From IMG/VR virus record IMGVR_UViG_3300032308_001826, positions 1-36,559 of that record: DNA of 36,559 nucleotides; one strand, 5' to 3'. The notes under the pieces were generated by a model. It saw only the letters and a list, made by a program, of their open reading frames with translations, did no database searches and was not told the origin of the DNA. This stretch comes from a virus. The translations under genes and the position numbers were made by a program. Below, piece by piece: positions 5,905-13,565 of this stretch (positions are counted from its first letter, which is position 1; every line of letters begins with the position of its first letter).

Positions 5905-6741
5905 ATGTCTGACTTTGTATCATGCATTAACCATAACATGTATGACATGCTAACCTATAAAAAATGTATTACATGTGGATTTACTCTTGAACATGAAAAG
6001 CAAGGTAGATTAGTACTACTTGGTACCGAAATTGGCAACCCCTTTGACATTACCCCCAGAGTTTTAGATGCAATTTTAACTGCAAACTATATTATTTGTG
6101 AACACGAAGATAGTTTTCAACAATTATGCAACTCGCTAAACATATCTCCTAAAGGAGTTGTATGCCCTTATGATGACTTTTCTGATCAAGAAAATGAGGG
6201 TATTGAAAACCTACAATGGCTTTATGATGAGATTGAAAATGGTTTAAACGCAATAATGATTGCTGATCAAGGCATGCCATTTATTATGGACCCATCTGAT
6301 TACATAGTTAAAGGTGCAATTAAACGCAACATACCAATCTCTATTTTTCCTGGACCTGACGCACCAGTAACAGCATTAAATGCTTCTGGACTAAACGCTT
6401 GGGACTTTACATTCATAGGATCCATACCTTATGACTTTCAAAAAAGAAACACCATATTTAGTGAACTAAATACTGACAACAAAACAAACATATACTTTGA
6501 TAGAGATCATCACCTATTAAACAATTTAGAGCACCTATGTAAAATCATTGGTGAATATAGAAAGATAGCAGTTTGTTTTAACATGACAAGAAATGATGAA
6601 AACATACTTAGAGGAACAACAAAAGAAATTATATCTTGGTTATTACAAAATGGATATGACAAACCCAGACAAGATGCTGAATGGTTAGTACAGGTAACTG
6701 TTGTTGTTGAAGGCAATGAACCACAAAGGCCTCACATATGA
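5905..6741 (+). CDS. Tetrapyrrole methylase-fold protein (RsmI-like) with N-terminal Cys motif
   Basis: 278 codons. Residues 7-24 hold C7, C21 and C24, a possible zinc knuckle. From about 35, RLVLLGTEIGNPFDITPRVL matches the opening strand and GNPxDIT loop of RsmI-type methylases. Then come EHEDSFQQL, MIADQGMPFIMDPSDYIVK and IFPGPDAPVTALNASGL, the GPSA-like segment of the family. Cellular RsmI methylates 16S rRNA C1402 2'-O. This phage copy is divergent and may use another substrate, so I do not name it rsmI. A second member is at 10874. Confidence 0.8.
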   Translation: MSDFVSCINHNMYDMLTYKKCITCGFTLEHEKQGRLVLLGTEIGNPFDITPRVLDAILTANYIICEHEDSFQQLCNSLNISPKGVVCPYDDFSDQENEGIENLQWLYDEIENGLNAIMIADQGMPFIMDPSDYIVKGAIKRNIPISIFPGPDAPVTALNASGLNAWDFTFIGSIPYDFQKRNTIFSELNTDNKTNIYFDRDHHLLNNLEHLCKIIGEYRKIAVCFNMTRNDENILRGTTKEIISWLLQNGYDKPRQDAEWLVQVTVVVEGNEPQRPHI

Positions 6742-7484
6742 TTTATAACAATGAATTTAAAGACTTAGTAGCAATTGTTACTGGTGGAGCAAGTGGAATC
6801 GGGGAAGCAACCGCTAGACTGCTTCAACTACGTGGAGCAAAAGTATTTGTTTTCGATAGAAACCAACCTTCAAATCCAATAAACGGAGTTACTTATTTAA
6901 TTTGCGACATTACAAATAGAGAAGATGTTAATAAATTAGTTGCTGATGTTGCTAAAAACGGTTTAGATATTTTGATAAATAACGCAGGCATAGGAGTTAT
7001 AGGAGATGTTACTCAAGCAAGCGATGAAGATTGGCACAAAGTATTAGACGTAAACGTTGTAGGAACTGCACGAATGAGTGCTGCAGCGATTCCATTTTTA
7101 AGAAAATCAAAGAGTGCTGCCATTGTTAACGTTTCATCAACTGTAGCATTAAGTGGTTTTTCAGAAATTGTTGTATATTCAGCATCTAAGGGTGCAATTA
7201 ACGCCTTAACTCTTGCCATGGCTGCAGATTACATAAGAGAAGGAATCAGAATTAATTGCGTAGTTCCAGCAACCGCTGATACTCCATGGGTGGAAAGATT
7301 TTTACAAGATAGTGCAGACCCTAAAAATCAAAAACAAGGAATAATTGAAATGCAACCAATGAAAAGATTAGTTGATCCTTATCAAATTGCTCATGCAATT
7401 TGTTATTTAGCATCACCATTTTCTACTTCTACAACAGGCACAATACTTAATGTTGATGGTGGAGTTACTGGAGTAAGATTTTAA
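6738..7484 (+). CDS. SDR-family NAD(P)-dependent dehydrogenase
   Basis: 248 codons, the classical SDR length. TGGASGIG (residues 15-22) is the cofactor loop, NNAG is at 81-84, S134 with Y147 and K151 (YSASK) form the catalytic set, and the end TGTILNVDGGVTGVRF is typical of the FabG-like C-terminus. D40 after the second strand (VFVFDRNQ) favours NAD(H). It starts by ATGA overlap. It oxidises or reduces an alcohol/carbonyl; in this neighbourhood a sugar or polyketide-like substrate is plausible but unproven. Confidence 0.92.
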   Translation: MIYNNEFKDLVAIVTGGASGIGEATARLLQLRGAKVFVFDRNQPSNPINGVTYLICDITNREDVNKLVADVAKNGLDILINNAGIGVIGDVTQASDEDWHKVLDVNVVGTARMSAAAIPFLRKSKSAAIVNVSSTVALSGFSEIVVYSASKGAINALTLAMAADYIREGIRINCVVPATADTPWVERFLQDSADPKNQKQGIIEMQPMKRLVDPYQIAHAICYLASPFSTSTTGTILNVDGGVTGVRF

Positions 7485-7690
7485 TGAGTACAATGGATGC
7501 TAGAGGAATACCAACACCACAATGTCCGAGTTGTGCATCAACATTACTTAAATTAACTGTTAAGTTTGATCCTGAAACATATGAAATAGATTTATATTTC
7601 TTAGGAGATGCTGAATGTGCTGTTTGTGGTACACTAGTAACAGCACCAACACCACTAGACCTGCCAGGAGCAGAAGATGATTACTTGTGA
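7484..7690 (+). CDS. Small zinc-ribbon-like protein
   Basis: 68 codons, starting in TAATG. Two Cys pairs (CPSC near residue 14, CAVCG near 45) spaced by a strand-rich segment form a classic zinc ribbon. The tail is acidic (LDLPGAEDDYL). Probably a nucleic-acid or protein-binding adaptor; family not recognised. Confidence 0.7.
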   Translation: MSTMDARGIPTPQCPSCASTLLKLTVKFDPETYEIDLYFLGDAECAVCGTLVTAPTPLDLPGAEDDYL

Positions 7691-7805
7691 AAAATGTCAA
7701 GAACAGTTAACTGACAACACTCATGATACTTTTTGGGAAAAACATCAAACAATTCCAGACTCTTACAACTATGGTGACTTTAAAATTTGGTGTGTAAAAA
7801 AATGA
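7677..7805 (+). CDS. Small protein with CxxC motif (42 aa)
   Basis: 42 codons, MITCEKCQEQLTDNTHDTFW, with CEKC near the start and a single Cys near the end (IWCVKK). It overlaps the 3' end of the upstream zinc-ribbon gene and its TGA overlaps the next ATG. Metal binding is possible. Function unknown. Confidence 0.6.
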   Translation: MITCEKCQEQLTDNTHDTFWEKHQTIPDSYNYGDFKIWCVKK

Positions 7806-7978
7806 GTTTAGAAAAAGATATTAAAAACATATTATTAGAAGTAGTACAAACTGTAAAGATACACAAAATTGATGCAAACAATAGTGCCATAGAATTAGAT
7901 TATGACAGGCATACAATAAAACTATTAGAATTATTTAAAAAATATTTGGAAGAAGCAAAAAATGATAGCGTGGCATAG
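7802..7978 (+). CDS. Unknown small helical protein
   Basis: I place the start at the ATG at 7802, in ATGA overlap with the previous stop; an in-frame upstream ATG at 7787 would run deep into the previous gene. MSLEKDIKNILLEVVQTVKI through LFKKYLEEAKNDSVA suggests two helices with a short strand pair between. No motif recognised. Confidence 0.65.
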   Translation: MSLEKDIKNILLEVVQTVKIHKIDANNSAIELDYDRHTIKLLELFKKYLEEAKNDSVA

Positions 7979-8192
7979 ACCAGACATGACTCCTGAAGAA
8001 ATACAAGACTATCTACGTCAAAACAGGGTAACCAAAGACATGGCAGATGAAGACTTTGCATCATATATTAAAAGATATGTAAAAGAAAATGATAAGGTAT
8101 TGCAAAAATTAGGATCTGATATTGATGAGAATGGAACACCGTATTGGTTAAAGGCAAGACAAGAGCAAATTAAAGGGAGAGATGATATCTGA
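7962..8192 (+). CDS. Unknown small protein
   Basis: 76 codons, MIAWHRPDMTPEEIQDYLRQ, charged and helical, ending KGRDDI. It starts inside the previous gene and its TGA overlaps the ATG of the oxygenase at 8192 (TGATG). Its constant position just before an oxygenase does not reveal a role. Confidence 0.65.
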   Translation: MIAWHRPDMTPEEIQDYLRQNRVTKDMADEDFASYIKRYVKENDKVLQKLGSDIDENGTPYWLKARQEQIKGRDDI

Positions 8193-8815
8193 TGGCGAAT
8201 AGTTTTGTTGACGTATTAGGAACAGACATATCAAATATTAAAACTGATTATAATTTTTTAAATGAAGAGGAACTATATCATTTATTAAGATTTGCGGAAA
8301 TTGGAGAGTCTAGAAATAATGATAAAAAACTTCACATTAGAGCAATGGAACACCTTAATGAAGAAGAGTCTTATTATGCTTCACAATTTGCTACGAAGTT
8401 AAATGATAAAATATTTGATTTTGTAACAAAGGCATACAATAGAGAGTTTATTAAAGAAAAAAATAGTTGGGGATTAAATATTCATAAAGTAAATTCTTTT
8501 ACTGATCCACACACAGATATAATTGAAGAGTCTCCTGGGTTTCAAGAACCTGGACTTGTTGAACCAACTTATCCAAATTGGAAAGATGCATGGGATGGTT
8601 ACTTGGCTTGCAACATATACTTAAATGATAACTATGATGGTGGAGAAGTATATTTTCCTGACAGGAACTATAAATTTAAACCAAAAGCAAACTCAATAGT
8701 CACTTGGCCTGGAAACAAAAATTTTATTCATGGAATTACAAAAACTACAGTTACTAGTAGATATGTCTATGGTTGTTTTTTAAAGTTTGCGGACTATGAC
8801 AAATACAACCAATAG
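8192..8815 (+). CDS. 2OG-Fe(II) oxygenase, prolyl 4-hydroxylase-like (copy A)
   Basis: 207 codons. The double-stranded beta-helix core is complete: HTD at 107-109, the diagnostic YLNDNYDGGEVYFP at 143-156, KPKANSIVTWPG, H180 in FIHGI and R190, which binds the 2-oxoglutarate carboxylate. The enzyme hydroxylates a substrate using O2, 2OG and Fe(II). Its N-terminus (FVDVLGTDISNIKTDYNFL) closely matches the copy at 11577, so the two are paralogs. It is co-translated with the radical SAM gene at 8796. The substrate may be a protein side chain or a small molecule. Confidence 0.9.
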   Translation: MANSFVDVLGTDISNIKTDYNFLNEEELYHLLRFAEIGESRNNDKKLHIRAMEHLNEEESYYASQFATKLNDKIFDFVTKAYNREFIKEKNSWGLNIHKVNSFTDPHTDIIEESPGFQEPGLVEPTYPNWKDAWDGYLACNIYLNDNYDGGEVYFPDRNYKFKPKANSIVTWPGNKNFIHGITKTTVTSRYVYGCFLKFADYDKYNQ

Positions 8816-9743
8816 TGTTTTTATACATGAGTCAGCGTTGTTTAGACGTACAGACTTTACCTATGAGGATGTTAATGCTCAATACCCGCCAAAATGGGAT
8901 GACCAAAACTTTACTGCTGATGGTATCTTAAAATCATTTGACAAAGTTTTATTAAGATTAGAATCTACAAACCACTGTAATTTTAAATGCACCTTTTGTC
9001 CACATCCAATCATGACTCGTGAAAAAGGTTTTATGGATGAAAACATGGTTCATAGATTACTTGAAGAGGCAGGGCAAATGGGATTTAAGATGCTTGATCT
9101 TCGTAACTTTGGGGAACCAATAGTTGATAAAAGAATTGCAGACTTTGCTAAGCATGGTAAATCAAGTGGTTTTGAAACTATATACATACACACTAACGGA
9201 CATCTATTAACTAAAGACAAATTAGATAAATGGGGAGAGTCTGGAATAACTAATGCCATCATATCTTTATCTCCAAAAGGTGAGTTTGCACAAACAAGAC
9301 CAGGTATCAATGTAGATAAGTTCTTTAACAATCTTGAAAAACTAATTAAAGATGATCCTCTTTACTTAGATATATTAAGTGTTGATTATATTAGAACAGG
9401 TATGTCTACTGAAGAAGAAGAGAAAGAGTTCTTTGATTGGATGACTTCTACTGGGCTAAAGAAAAGAATGAGCATTGAACTACATAACTGGGCTGTTGGA
9501 GAGGATACTTCTCACTATAGATGTCATAGGCTTTGGTCATCAATCACAGTATTATGGAATGGTTTAGTTGCTTTATGCTGCCTGGATTATGAAGGAGACT
9601 ATGTTCTTGGTGACATGAATACTCAAACCTTAAAAGAATTAGTAAACAATGATCTTTATGTACAAATTAGAAAAAACCATGCAGATGGTAAGTTCTTATC
9701 TAAATGTGCTTCTTGCGATATGCCTAAGCAAAAAGATTTATAA
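8796..9743 (+). CDS. Radical SAM protein with C-terminal Cys cluster (SPASM-like)
   Basis: 315 codons from the ATG at 8796, which overlaps the end of the oxygenase gene. C61, C65 and C68 (HCNFKCTFCPHP) bind the radical SAM 4Fe-4S cluster. The barrel continues with LDLRNFGEPIVD and IYIHTNGHLLTKDKLD. The C-terminal part has further cysteines in RCHRLW, LVALCCLDYEGDYVLGDMN and SKCASCD, the layout of SPASM auxiliary-cluster enzymes. Such enzymes modify peptides, sugars or tRNA by radical chemistry. The phage substrate is unknown; coupling to a 2OG oxygenase suggests successive modification of one target. Confidence 0.9.
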   Translation: MTNTTNSVFIHESALFRRTDFTYEDVNAQYPPKWDDQNFTADGILKSFDKVLLRLESTNHCNFKCTFCPHPIMTREKGFMDENMVHRLLEEAGQMGFKMLDLRNFGEPIVDKRIADFAKHGKSSGFETIYIHTNGHLLTKDKLDKWGESGITNAIISLSPKGEFAQTRPGINVDKFFNNLEKLIKDDPLYLDILSVDYIRTGMSTEEEEKEFFDWMTSTGLKKRMSIELHNWAVGEDTSHYRCHRLWSSITVLWNGLVALCCLDYEGDYVLGDMNTQTLKELVNNDLYVQIRKNHADGKFLSKCASCDMPKQKDL

Positions 9744-10070
9744 TAAATTTTTAATAACCTTATTAATAATAATCTTGACCCCTCTTGATGTTATTTTATC
9801 AGCATCAAAAGTTTCAGTATAGCCACCTTGAGGCATATCCTCTTTACTTACAAAACCTTCACTCTTTGTTTTATCTTTCATCTTAGATAACACTATTCTT
9901 TCTACCTTACGTGCTATCGTTATGCTATCAAAATACCAATACTCGACTATTTTCCAACCATTTGATCTATGGGTAGGGTATCTAGTATTACCTATGTCGT
10001 TTATTCCTACCTTAAATGCCCCGAATTTTTCGTGGTAAATCAAATATAAAAGGGCTGGACCTCTATGCAT
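9738..10070 (-). CDS. GIY-YIG-like nuclease-fold protein
   Basis: 110 codons from the ATG at 10070, chosen because TATAAT lies six bases upstream; an in-frame GTG at 10088 would place that -10 inside the gene. LLYLIYHEKFGAFKVGI near the N-terminus matches the first strands of GIY-YIG / T5orf172-type domains, followed by Arg and His (RYPTHRSNGW) and an acidic helix (ARKVERIVLSKM). MPQGGYTETF occurs in related phage proteins. It may be a small homing or DNA-processing nuclease. Its 3' end overlaps the radical SAM gene tail to tail. Confidence 0.6.
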   Translation of the reverse strand: MHRGPALLYLIYHEKFGAFKVGINDIGNTRYPTHRSNGWKIVEYWYFDSITIARKVERIVLSKMKDKTKSEGFVSKEDMPQGGYTETFDADKITSRGVKIIINKVIKNLL

Positions 10071-10076
10071 ATATAG

Positions 10077-10099
10077 ATTATATCGCACTATGGTATACT
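10077..10099. promoter_or_regulatory. Overlapping divergent promoters
   Basis: Minus strand: TATAAT (10082-10077) then CTATAT and ATG at 10070, a leaderless layout. Plus strand: TGG-TATACT (-10 at 10094-10099) starts transcription near 10106, and GAGAAAGG then sits before the ATG at 10124, so that gene has a normal leader. The two polymerase footprints overlap, so expression may be mutually exclusive. Confidence 0.6.
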
Positions 10100-10123
10100 T
10101 AAATCCTAAGAGAAAGGTACTCT

Positions 10124-10417
10124 ATGTCATTTGAACAAGGAGTAGCACATATCAGCGAATGGTATGAAAACAATGACGGTCAAACAAGAAGAGACTTTGT
10201 AATCAGAGACTTTGGAAACTGGATTTGGCACGTAAAACAATCAGCAGATAAAGGCTCAACAGTAGTTACTGAAAATGTAGCATACCAAAGTGATCCAAAC
10301 TCAGGAGAAACAAACAAATTAGACATCTCCTATTTCTGCAACAGATGTATCAATCCAGAACTATACCAAGAATTACAGTTTACGCATGAATGCCAATGCT
10401 GTAATTTTAAATGGTAA
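10124..10417 (+). CDS. Unknown protein with two Cys pairs
   Basis: 97 codons, MSFEQGVAHISEWYENNDGQ, preceded by GAGAAAGG. A beta-rich body (RRDFVIRDFGNWIWHVKQS) is followed by FCNRC and CQCC near the C-terminus, a likely zinc-binding pair. It stands alone with its own promoter. Not recognised. Confidence 0.7.
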   Translation: MSFEQGVAHISEWYENNDGQTRRDFVIRDFGNWIWHVKQSADKGSTVVTENVAYQSDPNSGETNKLDISYFCNRCINPELYQELQFTHECQCCNFKW

Positions 10418-10425
10418 AACTAAGA

Positions 10426-10462
10426 TATAATCGTATTGGATAGTACGCTATCCAGAAGGAGA
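10426..10462 (+). promoter_or_regulatory. -10 box and 5'-terminal hairpin of the M23 peptidase mRNA
   Basis: TATAAT at 10426-10431 predicts a transcription start near 10438. From there TGGATAG-TACG-CTATCCA (10437-10454) forms a 7-bp hairpin right at the 5' end, followed by AGAAGGAG and the ATG at 10469. A hairpin at the extreme 5' end commonly stabilises mRNA. Confidence 0.6.
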
Positions 10463-10468
10463 ATTAAA

Positions 10469-10858
10469 ATGGGCTTACCAATCAAAGATGGAAAGATTAC
10501 TACCGCTTACAAAAAGTTAGGCAAGATGTGGTCAAAAGGGTATCATACTGGGGTCGACTTTGCAGTTAAGACAGGTACACCAGTAATTGCAGTTGCAGAT
10601 GGAAAAATTGAACCAGCAAACTGGGGAAAATCATACGGAACTCAAGCAGTACAAAAAGTTGAAGGCGGATGGGTAATCTATGCACATCTTTCTAAACTAG
10701 ATGTAAAAGCAGGAGATAAAGTAACTAAAGGACAACAAATAGGATTAAGTGGAAACACAGGAAACTCTTCTGGTCCACACTTACATTTTGAAATGAGAGA
10801 TAATATTCGTTGGTCAGCAGGAAAAGATATAGATCCACAAGCAATATTAGATAAATAG
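10469..10858 (+). CDS. M23-family metallopeptidase, likely cell-wall lytic enzyme
   Basis: 129 codons from the ATG at 10469, placed by AGAAGGAG 6-7 bases upstream. The LytM/lysostaphin domain fills the whole protein: H26 and D30 (HTGVD), the strand VADGKIEPANWG, H73 (IYAHL) and HLH at 104-106 (SSGPHLHFEM), all zinc or catalytic residues. The family cuts peptide cross-links in peptidoglycan. There is no signal peptide, so it would need a holin or would act as a virion or lysis enzyme; the holin-like gene at 18613 is a possible partner. Confidence 0.88.
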   Translation: MGLPIKDGKITTAYKKLGKMWSKGYHTGVDFAVKTGTPVIAVADGKIEPANWGKSYGTQAVQKVEGGWVIYAHLSKLDVKAGDKVTKGQQIGLSGNTGNSSGPHLHFEMRDNIRWSAGKDIDPQAILDK

Positions 10859-10873
10859 AAAAGGAATAATAAA

Positions 10874-11587
10874 ATGTCTGGCAGATTAATCGTAGGATCA
10901 ATGCACATTGGTCACGTACTCGACATGAGTCAAAGAATGATAGATGCAATTCGTGCTAACAAAATAATATATAGTGATTATATGCCAGACAATTTATATG
11001 ATGTTATAGAATTTTATGGAATGAATAGAAATGATTATGATGTTAGAATTTTAAAAAGCACAAACACATTATTTGCAGATGAATATCAATTAAAAGAATG
11101 TATGGATTTAATAAAAGAAGGAAGAGATGTTTTGTTAGTTGCTGGAGAAGGTCAAATTGGTATAGCAGATCCTGGTAATCAATTTATTCAAGAATGTATT
11201 AAGCAAAAACTTAACTACACTGTATACCCTGGACCAAATTCTCATGTTACAGCCTTTGTTGCAAGTGGAATAACTAACGGAGACTTTACAATATCTTCAA
11301 ACATGCAATATCCAGAAAAAACTATTCAATATTTTAAAGATCAAGATACTCCATTAGTAATACCAATTTGGCCAAACAGACTTAAAGACATGTTACAGTT
11401 AATAGATACTGAGTTTAAGTTTAACAACGGTAAAAATAAACAAGTAACTGTATGCGTAGATATGACATCTAATGAAGAGATGTATATAACTGATTGGGCT
11501 AACAAAATAGCACACAGAGAAGAAATTCAAAAAATTAGAGAACATGGTAAGATAGTTTTAGTAATTAGTGATTTTCTTAAAGAATAA
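10874..11587 (+). CDS. Second tetrapyrrole methylase-fold protein (RsmI-like)
   Basis: 237 codons, preceded by AAAAGGAATAATAAA. RLIVGSMHIGHVLDMSQRMI replaces the usual GNPxDIT loop, so the first motif is diverged. DVLLVAGEGQIGIADPGNQF matches the SDAGxPxxxDPG segment and YTVYPGPNSHVTAFVASGI matches the GPSA segment. It is homologous to the 5905 protein but lacks its Cys-rich N-terminus. The altered substrate loops suggest a new substrate. It ends tail to tail with the oxygenase at 11577. Confidence 0.75.
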   Translation: MSGRLIVGSMHIGHVLDMSQRMIDAIRANKIIYSDYMPDNLYDVIEFYGMNRNDYDVRILKSTNTLFADEYQLKECMDLIKEGRDVLLVAGEGQIGIADPGNQFIQECIKQKLNYTVYPGPNSHVTAFVASGITNGDFTISSNMQYPEKTIQYFKDQDTPLVIPIWPNRLKDMLQLIDTEFKFNNGKNKQVTVCVDMTSNEEMYITDWANKIAHREEIQKIREHGKIVLVISDFLKE

Positions 11588-12191
11588 TTTTATAATTATC
11601 AAAGTCTTTAAATTTTATTGATCTATAAACATTGTATCTATTTCCATCTATAGGATCTTTTACACCATGAATAAAGTTTTTATTACCAGCCCACATAACT
11701 AAAGAGTTTGCTTTAGGTTTAAATTCATAATTTCTGTCAATAAAATATACTTGACCACCAGAGTAGTCATCATTAATGTATATATTACAGGACAGGTAAC
11801 CGTCCCAAGCATTTTTCCAATCAACCAATTCTTTTTCTTCAGGCTTTTCTCTATTCAAACCCTCTATAATGTCAGTGTGTGCAGGAGTTATTGCTCCTGG
11901 AGTTGCTATAGTAGCAGCAAGCATATGTGTATTATCATCAACAAACTCTAAGCCATAAAGTTCTGTAGCAGTTTCTATAATCTTTTTATTATATTTATTT
12001 TGTATTTCAATAATTTCTGGAGTAATAACTTTATCTATTTCTTCTTGAATATGTTGACCATTTTGTGGTTGTGCTGCCGACACCCAATCCAAAAACTTTA
12101 ACATCTTGTTATAATCATCTAAGTCCATAAAGTTTTCTTTAGTCTTAATTAAACTTATGTCACTACCTAAAACATCTGCAAAGTTGTTCAT
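11577..12191 (-). CDS. 2OG-Fe(II) oxygenase, prolyl 4-hydroxylase-like (copy B)
   Basis: 204 codons. It has the same N-terminal signature as copy A (FADVLGSDISLIKTKENFM), then H105/D107 (HTDIIE), YINDDYSGGQVYF, KPKANSLVMWAG, H175 and R185; the active site is complete. It follows the oxygenase at 12188 with ATGA overlap, so two hydroxylases are made together. Copies A and B likely arose by duplication of one phage gene rather than separate acquisition. Confidence 0.9.
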   Translation of the reverse strand: MNNFADVLGSDISLIKTKENFMDLDDYNKMLKFLDWVSAAQPQNGQHIQEEIDKVITPEIIEIQNKYNKKIIETATELYGLEFVDDNTHMLAATIATPGAITPAHTDIIEGLNREKPEEKELVDWKNAWDGYLSCNIYINDDYSGGQVYFIDRNYEFKPKANSLVMWAGNKNFIHGVKDPIDGNRYNVYRSIKFKDFDNYKIIL

Positions 12192-12904
12192 TTTGTATGA
12201 TAGTCTTTGTTTAGATCTCTTAAATATTGTAAGTTTGCTGTGTACGGAAATGGTATTTTTGCTAATCTAGTATCTAGTTCTCTTTGAGTTATGTTAGAGA
12301 AAAAAGAAACTATTGTATATCTAGGATTTCCTGGTCCAATATCATATATCTTGTGTTCATATATGTAAGACGCTGGAAAAACAAATAACTGTTTTGCTTT
12401 TGGCTTAATCTTTAATTTAAAGTTTATAAACTCTAACTCTCCGCCTTCATAGTCATCGTTTGGATAATAAACCATAGCAACAGTTCTTGGGGTTCCGTAA
12501 GAATCATCTGGGTGCATACCAAAATAATCTCCTTCAGTATACTTACTTATTCTCCAATACTCTCTGCTTTGTGGATCTAAATCATAATGCCATAAGTATG
12601 AATCTATAACTTCTTCAAAAACCTTACATAGTTCTAAATCTTTTTCTGGCTCTTCAAATGTTATCCAAGTGCTTACACCTTTTTTGCCAACTTCTTTTGA
12701 GATTTCTTTTCCATCTGAATCGTGTAAATAATCTTCTCTAACAAATCTTCCTTCATCATCTAATTTTTTAATATAATCAAATCCATCTAGCCATACATTA
12801 TCATATATGTGTATTCCTGGTGCTGGTTGTTCATGTTTAAATTTGTTACCCTTGCGACTTTGTGTAATGTTTAACTTAGCATTAGCCAGTTTAATTGGAT
12901 CCAC
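12188..12904 (-). CDS. 2OG-Fe(II) oxygenase, P4H-like (copy C)
   Basis: 238 codons. The start is a GTG at 12904 with GAAAGG nine to ten bases upstream and an extended -10 (TGA-TATAAT) beyond. H131 and D133 (GMHPDD), YYPNDDYEGGELEF, KPKAKQLFVFPA, H184 and R195 form a complete P4H-type site. The long N-terminal half (about 115 residues) differs from copies A and B, implying a different substrate. Confidence 0.88.
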   Translation of the reverse strand: MDPIKLANAKLNITQSRKGNKFKHEQPAPGIHIYDNVWLDGFDYIKKLDDEGRFVREDYLHDSDGKEISKEVGKKGVSTWITFEEPEKDLELCKVFEEVIDSYLWHYDLDPQSREYWRISKYTEGDYFGMHPDDSYGTPRTVAMVYYPNDDYEGGELEFINFKLKIKPKAKQLFVFPASYIYEHKIYDIGPGNPRYTIVSFFSNITQRELDTRLAKIPFPYTANLQYLRDLNKDYHTK

Positions 12905-12946
12905 TTAAAAACCTTTCACTATAAGATTAATTATATCATACATACA

Positions 12947-13549
12947 TTAATCCTTCTTAATGTATATGTCTGAATACCCACAATAACCAAGGGCATATCC
13001 AACAACATACCAATTGCCCTTGTTTAAAAAATTATTAACTGCCTCAACACACTCATATTCTTCCTGCTCAAAGTAACTCCAAAAAGTATAATCATTTATT
13101 CCTATAACTCCACCCTTGTTTATAACTTTTTCAGACTCTGTTAAAAATATACCTACTGACTCATAATCTTGAGATGCATCTATATAAATATAATCAAATT
13201 TTTTATCTATATTTTTAATTGTATCTTTTATATTACCCGCAATAGTTATAACATTTTTATCTTTAAGTAAATTTTTAACATACTCCTCATGATTTTCAGC
13301 AGTCCATCTTCCATACCTAGCACAAGCCTGATCAAAAAAATCTAATAAATAAGAAAGATCAAAATTTTTTCTGTCCAACAACCATTTTGAATAATCTCCC
13401 CCACCAGCCCCTAATTCTAAATACAACCCACTATCAGGAATTATAGACAAAACATTTTCGTCAAATCTGTCAGCAAAAACTTTAGCATTAATTAATTTTG
13501 ATGGTTCTATAAATTCAAATCTTGGATTTTCGCCTCTATATTGCTTCAT
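12947..13549 (-). CDS. Class I SAM-dependent methyltransferase
   Basis: 200 codons from the ATG at 13549 (MKQYRGENPRFEF). This start is chosen because TACAAT lies six bases before it; the frame also opens further upstream, but that would cross the divergent gene. Motif I is YLELGAGGGDYSKWLLD, then FDYIYIDASQDYE and KGGVIGINDYTFW, a Rossmann methyltransferase core. Family and substrate are unknown. It is transcribed from the near-palindromic divergent promoter at 13548. Confidence 0.8.
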   Translation of the reverse strand: MKQYRGENPRFEFIEPSKLINAKVFADRFDENVLSIIPDSGLYLELGAGGGDYSKWLLDRKNFDLSYLLDFFDQACARYGRWTAENHEEYVKNLLKDKNVITIAGNIKDTIKNIDKKFDYIYIDASQDYESVGIFLTESEKVINKGGVIGINDYTFWSYFEQEEYECVEAVNNFLNKGNWYVVGYALGYCGYSDIYIKKD

Positions 13550-13565
13550 GCTATAATTGTAGCAT
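13548..13565. promoter_or_regulatory. 18-bp near-palindrome carrying two divergent leaderless promoters
   Basis: ATGCTATAATTGTAGCAT is a palindrome with one mismatched pair. On the plus strand TGC-TATAAT (13552-13557) is followed by eight bases and the ATG at 13566. On the minus strand TACAAT (13561-13556) is followed by six bases and the ATG at 13549. The two start codons are only 16 bases apart and the -10 boxes share bases, so both mRNAs must be leaderless if these boxes are used. Confidence 0.65.
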
